Source: Oscillospiraceae bacterium (GTDB taxonomy: Bacteria; Bacillota; Clostridia; Oscillospirales; CAG-272). Taken from it: DNA of 55,996 nucleotides. The notes under the pieces are model-generated. The model was not told the DNA's origin. It searched no databases and saw nothing but the letters and a program-made list of their open reading frames with translations. Shown here in pieces: positions 25,485 through 33,322 of this stretch (positions within the stretch are counted from its first letter, which is position 1; each line of letters starts with the position of its first letter). The DNA is taken from the NCBI GenBank assembly GCA_015063685.1, contig SVTR01000021.1, forward strand, positions 1 through 55,996. Direction: 5' to 3'. Position numbers and translations under genes: made by a program.

Positions 25485-25826
25485 ATGGTTGTTTACCACC
25501 TGCGGTGGGGTTCTGGCTCGGGGTAGTGCATCCTATGCGTACCACATACCGCGATGAGCAGTTGGTCAGTTAAATTGTTGTTTGGCGGAGGTTTAATGAA
25601 AACCCGTAGGGGCGAACTGCGTTCGCCCGCCGTTCCCTAAAAGCCTTTGTTTAGCAATATACTTTTTATTACGGGCGAACACAGTTCGCCCCTACGACCA
25701 CGTTGGTCAGTAAACGTCCATAAACAACAATTTATCTGCCTAACTGCTCATCGCGGCATAGGGTTCGCATGAGTTGAACATCCCCGAGCATTGGCCGCGG
25801 GCACTGCCCGCTAAACAACAATTTAC
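25483..25826. repeat. Long nested imperfect palindrome with embedded GTAGGGG repeat
   Basis: Two arms of about 100 bp in opposite orientation, each bounded by AAATTGTTGTTTA-type ends (25483, 25571, 25721, 25812). They share the perfect 15-mer CCGCGATGAGCAGTT (25549-25563) and its complement (25742-25756). Between them lies a GTAGGGG...CCCCTAC palindrome (25606-25695). No gene is present; the whole fills the 368-bp gap between the hydrolase and the SGNH gene. Confidence 0.8.
25606..25695. repeat. GTAGGGG-type palindromic repeat, copy 1
   Basis: Ends GTAGGGGCGAACTG and the complement (CAGTTCGCCCCTAC), with inner GTTCGCCCG/CGGGCGAAC arms. Same family as copies near 33.1, 33.2, 35.3, 35.5 and 41.9 kb. 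Confidence 0.85.
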
Positions 25827-25852
25827 TATATCAAAAAAGAAGGAGATTTCCC

Positions 25853-26656
25853 ATGAACATCAACGAGCTTTATTTCAATCCCAACGAAAAGCCCCTGGAC
25901 AACATCTGCCGTGACGGCGGCTTTACCAGCATTTTCCGTACCATCGCCTGCGTGGGCGACAGCCTTTCCTCAGGGGAATTCGAGACCCTGGACGAGGCCA
26001 CGGGCGTGCGCCACTATTACGATATGTTTGAATACTCCTGGGGGCAGTTTATCGGCCGCATGGCAGGAAGCAAGGTCTATAATTTCTCCCGCGGCGGCAT
26101 GACCGCTTCGGAGTATTGCGACACCTTTGCCGACGCCATGGACTATTGGAATCCCGACAAGAAGGCCCAGGCTTATATCATCGCCTTGGGTGTCAACGAT
26201 CTGATCGGTGCCCGTCAACCCCTGGGTGAGATGTCCGATATTAACCCCGAGGATCCCACGCAGAATGCCAAGACCTTCACGGGCTACTACGCCCGCATTA
26301 TCCAGACCTATCAGAAAATGGTGCCCGGCGCTAAGTTCTTCCTGGTCACCATGCCTCACCAGGTCATGTATGAGTCCAACCCCGAAATGAGCGAGGTGGG
26401 GGATGCCCACGCCGCCCGTCTCCACGAGCTGGCCGCCTATTTTAAGGACACATATGTGGTGGATCTCCGTGAGTACGCCCCCGTCCATGACGAGGAATTT
26501 ACCAAACGGTTTTACCTCCACGGCCACCTCAATGCCCTGGGCTACCGCCTGACCGCAGAGCAGATCGCGTCTTATATTGACTACATCATCCGCCACAATA
26601 CCGATGATTTCACCTACGTTCCCTTTGTGACGTCTGAAACGCCTATGCTTTGTTGA
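25853..26656 (+). CDS. SGNH/GDSL hydrolase
   Basis: 267 residues without a signal peptide. Block I GDSLSSG (about 35-41) carries the nucleophile Ser37; block II includes SRGGMTASEY (about 81); block III GVNDLIG (about 112-118) supplies the oxyanion Asn. Block V reads LHGHLNALGY (about 223): the His is present, but the Asp usually three residues before it is replaced, so the triad may be a dyad. Esterases of this fold often remove acetyl or acyl groups from glycans, which fits the neighbourhood. AAGAAGGAGATTTCCC before the ATG is a strong site. No promoter is clear in the repeat-filled gap upstream. Confidence 0.88.
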   Translation: MNINELYFNPNEKPLDNICRDGGFTSIFRTIACVGDSLSSGEFETLDEATGVRHYYDMFEYSWGQFIGRMAGSKVYNFSRGGMTASEYCDTFADAMDYWNPDKKAQAYIIALGVNDLIGARQPLGEMSDINPEDPTQNAKTFTGYYARIIQTYQKMVPGAKFFLVTMPHQVMYESNPEMSEVGDAHAARLHELAAYFKDTYVVDLREYAPVHDEEFTKRFYLHGHLNALGYRLTAEQIASYIDYIIRHNTDDFTYVPFVTSETPMLC

Positions 26657-26737
26657 GAAAAACTTCGGTAACCTGCCCAAGGTAAGTGATAAAAACTTGT
26701 GCCAAGCGCCAAAAATTTCCCTTGGAATCCAGGATGC

Positions 26738-26766
26738 TTGACAAAACGCAACTTTGGGTTTATAAT
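26738..26766 (+). promoter_or_regulatory. Promoter of the 26830 gene
   Basis: TTGACA (26738-26743) and TATAAT (26761-26766), perfect hexamers, 17-bp spacer. Confidence 0.9.
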
Positions 26767-26829
26767 TGATATGCGTGCTTTTAGCTTACCGAAAAATTGA
26801 ATATTATAGAGAGAGAGGAATGAAACACC

Positions 26830-28329
26830 ATGAAACAAGCACTCATTAAGATGCTGTCGTTGCTTATGGCATCACTGATGATTCTTTCGACCCTCGCCGC
26901 TTGCGGTGTTAGCGACGAGAACAAGCAAGGCGATGAGGATGGCTCCGGCAACGAGGCGGTATCCGAAAGCGGAACGACCGGCGAAGCTGTTGCGGCCCTG
27001 GAAGCGCTGGGCCAGATCGATTACGGCGGTAAGGACTTCGTCATCCTTTATAGCGAGCAATATAAAAATGAGATCTGGGGCGAAAATAAGGTCGTCGATA
27101 AGGAAGGCGGCGCTGACCAGGTCATCAACGATGCTGTATATGAAAGAAACGTCACTTTGGAGGAAAGCTGCAAGCTGAAGTTTGGTCATCTGCCGAAGCC
27201 TGTCGACGCCATGAATACGACCATTACCAACGAGGCCGCCACGGCTACGGGAGATTTTCAGCTGATCACTCACAGTGCCAGAGCAACGGCTTCCACTGCA
27301 ACCAGCGGTTATCTCAGAGATTATATCAGCATGGGCGTAGATCTGGACTATACCTGGTGGGATTCCGGTACCGCTGATTTCGTTCTGGAGGGGCAGGTCT
27401 TCTTCATGAACGGTGCTCTCAATTTTTACGATGATAACGTAACCTACGTGTTGATCTTCAACAAGGAGATGCAGAAGCAGTTTGCCAACACCGTGCCCGA
27501 TCCCTACGAGACTGTTCTGAACTGGGACTGGACGCTGGATTATTTCAATCAGGTGATCCAGGGCGTTTCCGCTGACAACGGTGACGGCAAATGGGATGAA
27601 AAGGATACTTACGGCTTCCTGACCACCTGGGAATATGGCAACACCTTCTTCATGGGCTCTGACCTTCGCTACGTCATCAATAGTGGCACAGAGGATCCCG
27701 AGCTGTTCCTGGATGACGGCAAAATGGAAAAAGCCACGAATGTTTTGGAGCTGGCTTGCGCCATTTACCACGACAACAACGCATCCTTTATGTCTCCTCC
27801 CGGTGAGGAGGCCAAGGGCTTCGATGCTTTCAAGGACGGCCGCGGCCTGTTCTTTGGTGAGGTGGCTCAGAACCTCCCCGCCCTTAACCGTGAAATGACG
27901 GGTGACTATGGTGTTCTGCCTGTGCCGAAGTACGACAAGGCCCAGGAGTTCTATCGCACCTGGACCCATGATAGCGGCTCTACCCTCTCTGTGACCTCTG
28001 CGGTCAGAGATGACGATGCTGAGGTGGTGGGGGATATCATCGAGGCCTACGCTATCCTGTCCTACCTCCACGTCAAACCAGCGTACTATGATACCATGCT
28101 GGCCAGCAAGAGCTTGCGTGATCCCCAGTCTCCTGTCATGCTGGATTTGATCTTCCAAAACCGTGTGTACGATATGGCTATGTATTTCGATTTGGGCTTC
28201 TACCAGCTCTTCAAAACCGCGGTTAACGATAACAGCGGTAGCTTCTCCTCCAGCTATACCAAAACGGCAAAGCGCTTTGATAAGCAGATGGACCGCATCC
28301 TGGAAAAGCTGAAAAACGATAAGAGCTGA
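26830..28329 (+). CDS. Solute-binding-like lipoprotein, short-tether paralogue
   Basis: 499 residues. Signal peptide with lipobox STLAAC (about Cys25), then a short Gly/Ser/Glu linker (about 30-55) in place of the long PTE stalk of its paralogue at 20426. The binding domain shares YGGKDFVILYS, VINDAVYERNVTLEESC, FFMNGALNFYDDNVTYVLIFNKEMQ and WTHDSGSTLSV. It probably captures an oligosaccharide released by the nearby glycoside hydrolases. No transporter membrane components are nearby. It is transcribed alone, from its own promoter to the terminator at 28368. Confidence 0.87.
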   Translation: MKQALIKMLSLLMASLMILSTLAACGVSDENKQGDEDGSGNEAVSESGTTGEAVAALEALGQIDYGGKDFVILYSEQYKNEIWGENKVVDKEGGADQVINDAVYERNVTLEESCKLKFGHLPKPVDAMNTTITNEAATATGDFQLITHSARATASTATSGYLRDYISMGVDLDYTWWDSGTADFVLEGQVFFMNGALNFYDDNVTYVLIFNKEMQKQFANTVPDPYETVLNWDWTLDYFNQVIQGVSADNGDGKWDEKDTYGFLTTWEYGNTFFMGSDLRYVINSGTEDPELFLDDGKMEKATNVLELACAIYHDNNASFMSPPGEEAKGFDAFKDGRGLFFGEVAQNLPALNREMTGDYGVLPVPKYDKAQEFYRTWTHDSGSTLSVTSAVRDDDAEVVGDIIEAYAILSYLHVKPAYYDTMLASKSLRDPQSPVMLDLIFQNRVYDMAMYFDLGFYQLFKTAVNDNSGSFSSSYTKTAKRFDKQMDRILEKLKNDKS

Positions 28330-28367
28330 GCTTTGTCAGCAGAGAAGACCGGTACATAAACTACCCG

Positions 28368-28399
28368 ACACCGCCCCGCAATGCGAGGCGGTGTTTTGT
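28368..28399 (+). terminator. Terminator of the 26830 gene
   Basis: ACACCGCC/GGCGGTGT stem followed by TTTTGTC. Confidence 0.85.
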
Positions 28400-28441
28400 C
28401 ATTCTGCTTACTGTTTTATGGTTGAAATTCACACAAATATA

Positions 28442-28470
28442 TTGACAGAGACGCCGAAATATGGTATATT
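28442..28470 (+). promoter_or_regulatory. Promoter of the GH78-GH4 operon
   Basis: TTGACA (28442-28447) and TATATT (28465-28470), 17-bp spacer. The expected start point, about 28477, is the last base before MITE copy C, so the element would be transcribed as the mRNA leader. Confidence 0.8.
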
Positions 28471-28477
28471 ATTCATA

Positions 28478-28638
28478 GGGCATCTCTAAAAACTCATCGC
28501 ACGCCGATATGGCGGTGCTTTTTCCGTCATACGTCACAAAATTCTTTCGCATAGGGTCAACTATGCGTGCAGATTTTTGTTTAGTCTGACGAAAAAATCC
28601 CTCGCATCTCTCCGCACGCTGAGTATTTAGAGATGCCC
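28478..28638. mobile_element. MITE-like element, copy C (161 bp)
   Basis: Terminal inverted repeats GGGCATCTCTAAA and TTTAGAGATGCCC; target duplication CATA (28474-28477 and 28639-28642). Non-coding, with internal short palindromes around CGCATAG..CTATGCG. Nearly identical to copy D, so both are probably recent. Confidence 0.92.
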
Positions 28639-28743
28639 CATAGTTATACGATGGATAATTCCGACTTCACGGATCTGTGTATCGGAAGACGTTCGATAAC
28701 CTAGAAACTCAAAAATTCAAATAAACGAACAGGAGACCCCACA

Positions 28744-30438
28744 ATGAGAGTAAATGAAAAATTTCAAGCTCTGAACGGTAGCATCACCGACCCCCGTACC
28801 CGCCGCTACCTTGCCCCCAAGCGTGTCGTTCTGACTGAGGGTAATGTCAATCATCCTGAGGCCCTCTTGCAGGAGCGAAGCAACCAGATCACCCTGGTGC
28901 CCGGCGCGAGCTGTACCATGATCAACAAGCCCGGTGAGCCTCATGCCAAGCTGGTGCTGGACTATGGCTGTGAGTTCCCCGGTTCCATCCGCCTCATGAT
29001 CTGGAGCGCGGGCTCCAAGGGCTGCGGCGATGACGCCCGCTGCAACATCATCGTTCGTACCGGTGAGTCCGTCATGGAAGCCATCACCCCCATCAAGGTC
29101 AAGAATACCACCAACGACCACGCCATCCGCGATCGCGTCATGAACGTGGGCTTCTACTCTGCCAACGAGACCAATGAATCGGGTCAGAGATTTGTCTGTG
29201 TGGAGCTGATCGACGATGATGCCGTGGTGAGCTTCAAGGCCATTCAGGGTGTGTTCCACTATCTGGATCTGGACTATAAGGGCTCCTTCTCCTGTTCTGA
29301 TGAAAAGCTGACCCGTATCTGGAACACCGCCGCTTATACTGCTCACGTCAACATGCAGGAATACCTGTGGGACGGCATCAAGCGCGACCGTCTGGTCTGG
29401 ATCGGTGATATGCACACCGAGGTCAACACCATTCTGGCTACCTTCGGCTACAACGATATCGTTCCTCGCTCTTTGGACGTGGTTCGTGACGAGACCCCCG
29501 TGGGCGCGTGGATGAACGGCATCTCCGCCTACTCTATCTGGTGGCTCTTGATCCATTGCGACTGGTACCGTGCCTTCGGTGACAAAGCATATCTGGAGGA
29601 GCAGAGAGACTATCTTCGCGGGCTGATGGCGCTGCTCGCCACCTTCGTGGACGAGGATGGCGGCGAGACCCTGCCTGAGGGCAGACTCCTGGATTGGCCC
29701 ACCAACGACGATCCCGTGGCCAAGCACGTGGGCTTCCAGGGTCTTCTGAAGCTGGCGCTGGACAACGGTGCTTACCTGCTCCGTGAGCTGGGTGAGGATG
29801 AGACTGCCGCTCTCTGCGAGGCTTCCGCCGAGAGAATGAAGGGCCACAAGCCCGAGCCTACTGCCGCCAAGCAGGCTAACTCCTTTATGGTGCTGGCAGG
29901 CCTTGCCGACCCCAAGGAGGTCAACGAAAAGGTGCTGGTTCCCGGTGGCGGTCACGGTTATTCCACCTTCATGGGCTACTACATTCTGGCTGCCAAGGCC
30001 GCTGCGGGTGACCACGCCGGCGCTCTCCGCGATATGAAAGAATATTGGGGCGGTATGCTGGATATGGGTGCTACCACCTTCTGGGAGGACTTCGATCTTG
30101 ACTGGATGAAGAACGCCGGCCGCATCGACGAGGTGGTTCCCGAGGGCATGGTGGACATCCACGGTGACTACGGTAACTACTGTTACATCAAGTTCCGTCA
30201 CTCCCTCTGCCACGGCTGGGCATCCGGCCCCTGCCCCTACCTGTCAAACTACGTGCTGGGCGTGAAGAACCTGGCCCCCGGCAAGTACGAGGTCAAGCCT
30301 GACCTGGCATGGTTGGATTGGGCTAAGGGTAGCTATCCTACCCCCAAGGGCGAGATCAAGGTCTGGGCGCATAAGGATCAGAACGGTGAGACCGTGGTTG
30401 AGATCGAAGCGCCTCAGGGCATTGAGATCGTAAGATAA
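28744..30438 (+). CDS. Alpha-L-rhamnosidase-like glycoside hydrolase (GH78)
   Basis: 564 residues, no signal peptide, so the substrate is probably an imported oligosaccharide. An N-terminal beta-sandwich (about 1-190) precedes an (alpha/alpha)6-type catalytic domain. The motif EYLWDGIKRDRLVWIGDMHTE (about 205-225) matches the GH78 catalytic region, and GGHGYSTFMGYYIL (about 402) and TTFWEDF (about 442) are further landmarks. It is shorter than typical GH78 enzymes (700-1000 residues) because accessory N-terminal domains are absent. An ACAGGAGACC site precedes the ATG. The GH4 gene follows after 64 bp in the same operon. Confidence 0.82.
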   Translation: MRVNEKFQALNGSITDPRTRRYLAPKRVVLTEGNVNHPEALLQERSNQITLVPGASCTMINKPGEPHAKLVLDYGCEFPGSIRLMIWSAGSKGCGDDARCNIIVRTGESVMEAITPIKVKNTTNDHAIRDRVMNVGFYSANETNESGQRFVCVELIDDDAVVSFKAIQGVFHYLDLDYKGSFSCSDEKLTRIWNTAAYTAHVNMQEYLWDGIKRDRLVWIGDMHTEVNTILATFGYNDIVPRSLDVVRDETPVGAWMNGISAYSIWWLLIHCDWYRAFGDKAYLEEQRDYLRGLMALLATFVDEDGGETLPEGRLLDWPTNDDPVAKHVGFQGLLKLALDNGAYLLRELGEDETAALCEASAERMKGHKPEPTAAKQANSFMVLAGLADPKEVNEKVLVPGGGHGYSTFMGYYILAAKAAAGDHAGALRDMKEYWGGMLDMGATTFWEDFDLDWMKNAGRIDEVVPEGMVDIHGDYGNYCYIKFRHSLCHGWASGPCPYLSNYVLGVKNLAPGKYEVKPDLAWLDWAKGSYPTPKGEIKVWAHKDQNGETVVEIEAPQGIEIVR

Positions 30439-30502
30439 ATCATCGCGCAGGGGCTCTGCCCCGTTGATCCATTCAAAACAACAAATGAAAAAGGAGTCCA
30501 AA

Positions 30503-31822
30503 ATGAAAGTAACCTTCATGGGTGCCGGTAGCACCGTATTTTCCAAGAACGTCCTTGGTGACACTATGCTTTGCTCCGCTTTCCACGACGTGGAAATCGC
30601 GCTGTACGACATTGATCCCGCAAGACTTGAAGAGTCCTACCTCCTCATTGACGCTATGAATAAAAGCATCAATCAGGGTCGCGCTACCGTCAAGAAGTAT
30701 CTGGGCGTGGAGCAGCGTAAGGATGCTCTCCGAGGTGCCAACTTTGTGGTTGACGCAATCCAGGTGGGTCTGTACGACCCTTGTACCATCATCGACTTTG
30801 AGATCCCCAAGAAGTACGGTCTCCGCCAGACCATTGCTGATACCCTGGGTATCGGCGGCATCATGCGCGGCATGAGAACCATCCACGTCCTCAAGGGCTT
30901 TGCCCGCGACATGGAGGAGGTTTGCCCCGACGCGTGGTTCCTCAACTACACCAACCCCATGGCGATTCTGGCAGGCTATATGCAGAAGCACACCGGTGTC
31001 AAGACCGTGGGACTCTGCCATAGCGTACAGGTCTGCGTACCCGCCATTCTGAATGGCGTGGGTATGCCTGAGCTGATCGAGGGCTCCCAGTCCAAGATCG
31101 CGGGTATCAACCACATGGCTTGGCTCCTGGAGATCAAGGACAAGAACGGCAACGACCTCTACCCCGAGATCCGCCGCCGTGCCAAGGAAAAGAACGCCAC
31201 CGAAAAGCACAACGATATGGTGCGCTTTGACTACATTGATAAGCTCGGCTACTACTGCACCGAGAGCTCGGAGCACAACGCTGAGTACAACGCCTTCTAC
31301 ATCAAGCCCAACCGTCCTGACCTCATCGAGAAGTTCAATATTCCCCTGGATGAGTATCCTCGCCGTTGCGTCAACCAGATCGCACACTGGCAAAAGCAGA
31401 AGGAAGAGTTGATGGCCGGCGGTAACGTCCAGCACACCCGCTCCCTGGAGTACGCTTCTCACATCATGGAAGCCATCGTCACCAACACCCCCTACAAGAT
31501 CGGTGGTAACGTGCTGAACCACGGTTGTATCTCCAACCTGCCTTGGGACGCTTGTGTTGAGGTGCCCTGCCTGGTAGACAACAACGGTATCACTCCCACT
31601 TACGTTGGCGATCTGCCCCTCCAGCTGGCTGCCATGAACGCCTCCAACATCTATCCCCAGATGCTCACCATCGAGGCCGCTCACACCGGCAAGCGGGAGA
31701 CTTTGTACCAAGCCGCTATGATGGAGCCTCATACGGGTGCCGAGCTGTCCACCGACGAGATCGTTGCTATGTGCGATGAGCTGATCGAGGCACACGAGAA
31801 GGCCGGATATCCCATCTTTTAA
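30503..31822 (+). CDS. Family 4 glycoside hydrolase (NAD- and metal-dependent)
   Basis: 439 residues, standard for GH4 (MelA/AglA/LplD-like), which cleaves alpha-glycosides by an oxidation-elimination-reduction mechanism. Seen: nucleotide-binding GAGSTVFSK (6-14), DIDPARLE (about 33), NYTNPMA (about 150), metal-ligand Cys and His in GLCHSVQ (about 169-175) and GINHMAW (about 201-207). The start at 30503 is preceded by AAAGGAGTCC; an in-frame ATG 18 bp earlier lacks spacing. Substrate (alpha-galactoside, glucoside or glucuronide) cannot be told from sequence. Co-transcribed with the GH78 gene. Confidence 0.9.
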   Translation: MKVTFMGAGSTVFSKNVLGDTMLCSAFHDVEIALYDIDPARLEESYLLIDAMNKSINQGRATVKKYLGVEQRKDALRGANFVVDAIQVGLYDPCTIIDFEIPKKYGLRQTIADTLGIGGIMRGMRTIHVLKGFARDMEEVCPDAWFLNYTNPMAILAGYMQKHTGVKTVGLCHSVQVCVPAILNGVGMPELIEGSQSKIAGINHMAWLLEIKDKNGNDLYPEIRRRAKEKNATEKHNDMVRFDYIDKLGYYCTESSEHNAEYNAFYIKPNRPDLIEKFNIPLDEYPRRCVNQIAHWQKQKEELMAGGNVQHTRSLEYASHIMEAIVTNTPYKIGGNVLNHGCISNLPWDACVEVPCLVDNNGITPTYVGDLPLQLAAMNASNIYPQMLTIEAAHTGKRETLYQAAMMEPHTGAELSTDEIVAMCDELIEAHEKAGYPIF

Positions 31823-31885
31823 TGGCTGCAAACCGCTAAAAAACCATTCACCAAGAGAGTTTTAGCAATTTCCCGGTTCACTTTT

Positions 31886-31920
31886 ACCCAAAGACTCGAG
31901 ATCGAGTCTTTGGGTTTTTC
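31886..31920 (+). terminator. Terminator of the GH78-GH4 operon
   Basis: ACCCAAAGACT and AGTCTTTGGGT, 11-bp perfect stem, then TTTTTC. Confidence 0.93.
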
Positions 31921-32024
31921 TTTTGAAAAATGATGATAAACAGGATGTTGCGGATATCTCTCCCGTCGTTTGCATGGAAAGAAGGATTTTTTGCGCCCAA
32001 TCCTTGAAAAATTGTTCAAACTAT

Positions 32025-32053
32025 TTGACAAATCCCATCCTTCGTGGTATAAT
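32025..32053 (+). promoter_or_regulatory. Promoter of the sugar isomerase/epimerase gene
   Basis: TTGACA (32025-32030) and TATAAT (32048-32053), perfect hexamers, 17-bp spacer. Confidence 0.92.
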
Positions 32054-32106
32054 GATATAATGATAGTTATATCCTATGGCGGATCAATCTACAAGGAGGT
32101 GAGATC

Positions 32107-33024
32107 GTGAGTGCTTCTATGATGGACGGCAGCAAAATTCCCGTCATTGTCCCCACCCGTTACTATGCTTATGCCTGTGACACGCAGTGCAGGTTTTCAT
32201 CCGCGGCAATGGTAGACTTTGTGGCAAACAGCGGTTTTGACGGCTTGGATCTGTCATTTGACCTGTTTTCGGATCTCGGCAACCCCTTGTGCGTAGAGGG
32301 AGATATTTACAGCGTACTGTATAGTCTTGGTAACCGTGCGGCTCTGCGCGGGTTGACGATCCCCTCCTGTCATCTGCCCTTCTATATGCCCAGCCCCGAC
32401 GATGCCATGGCCATGAAGCGCTATGTCCGAGGACTCACCGAGGGCATCAAGGCCGCCGCTTATCTGAAGATCCCTGCCGCCGTGATTCACCCCATCGTGC
32501 GTCATAGCAGCGTTTGCAATTACAACCGCTGGAAGGAAGAAAATCTCGCCTTCCTCTCTCCCCTCCAAGAGCTGGCGGGACAGAGGGGCGTGACCCTGTG
32601 CATCGAAAACATGACGGGCGTTCCTTATCCGAGCCAACCCAAGGAATTGGTCTTTGGCAGTCGCGCCAAGGATATCCGATGGCTTGCCGACAAGCTGGAC
32701 ACGGGTATTTGTTGGGACTTCGGTCACGCCAACCTGACGGGGCTATGTCAATCCGCCGAGCTGAGCACCGCAGGTGACCGCCTCCGTATGGTTCATATCC
32801 ACGACAACAACGGCAAGACCGATAACCATCTCAACCCCTTTGACAGGGAAGTGGATTGGCAGGATGCCGCCGAGGGACTGCGCGCCATTGGTTTTTCCTC
32901 CATGTCGTGGCGATGTTTGAACATGGAAATCAAGACCTCCCACCTGTCTTCCGACCTATTCACGCGCCAAGCTTATGCCGCCAAAACGTTGAACGCGGCC
33001 AAGAGACTGGCAAGTCTTATATAA
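32107..33024 (+). CDS. Sugar-phosphate isomerase/epimerase (xylose-isomerase-like TIM barrel)
   Basis: 305 residues. The four metal-ligand motifs of this barrel family are in order: CIENM (about 167), WDFGHAN (about 202), VHIHDN (about 229) and NMEIK (about 275). The GTG start at 32107 is set by AAGGAGGTG six bases upstream; no ATG fits that site. The family covers inosose, tagatose, hydroxypyruvate and other sugar isomerases, so the substrate is open; the context suggests handling of a sugar released by the GH78/GH4 enzymes. The end of the gene is included in a 149-bp tandem duplication that copies its last four codons and stop. Confidence 0.88.
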   Translation: MSASMMDGSKIPVIVPTRYYAYACDTQCRFSSAAMVDFVANSGFDGLDLSFDLFSDLGNPLCVEGDIYSVLYSLGNRAALRGLTIPSCHLPFYMPSPDDAMAMKRYVRGLTEGIKAAAYLKIPAAVIHPIVRHSSVCNYNRWKEENLAFLSPLQELAGQRGVTLCIENMTGVPYPSQPKELVFGSRAKDIRWLADKLDTGICWDFGHANLTGLCQSAELSTAGDRLRMVHIHDNNGKTDNHLNPFDREVDWQDAAEGLRAIGFSSMSWRCLNMEIKTSHLSSDLFTRQAYAAKTLNAAKRLASLI

Positions 33025-33310
33025 CACATCGTTTGGACGACCGTTATGGAAATTCCCATAATTCTGTAGGGGCGACCCTATGTGGTCGCCCGCACGAATA
33101 CCGCCTATTTAACGGGAGGCCACGCAGGGCCTCCCCTACGGAAACAAAACACCATCCAACGAGTCTTATATAACACATCGTTTGGACGACCGTTATGGAA
33201 ATTCCCATAATTCTGTAGGGGCGACCCTATGTGGTCGCCCGCACGAATACCGCCTATTTAACGGGAGACCACACAGGGCCTCCCCTACAAAAACAAAACA
33301 CCATCCCAAA
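33013..33310. repeat. 149-bp tandem duplication
   Basis: Unit 33013-33161 is repeated at 33162-33310 with only a few differences near its end. Each unit holds the 3' end of the isomerase gene and one GTAGGGG palindrome (33066-33139 and 33215-33288). It fills the gap before cysS; I see no promoter in it. Confidence 0.93.
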
Positions 33311-33322
33311 GGAGACTTTTAT

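Noticed and set aside
32880..32940. A possible frameshift near the end of the isomerase gene (unusual SSMSWRCLNMEIK segment)
   Set aside because: The final metal-ligand motif NMEIK is in the same frame as the upstream motifs, so an in-frame variation is simpler than a double shift.
33000..33322. A T-box ahead of cysS
   Set aside because: No AGGGTGG-ACCGCG-type T-box sequence or leader stem is present; the region is a tandem duplication with GTAGGGG repeats.
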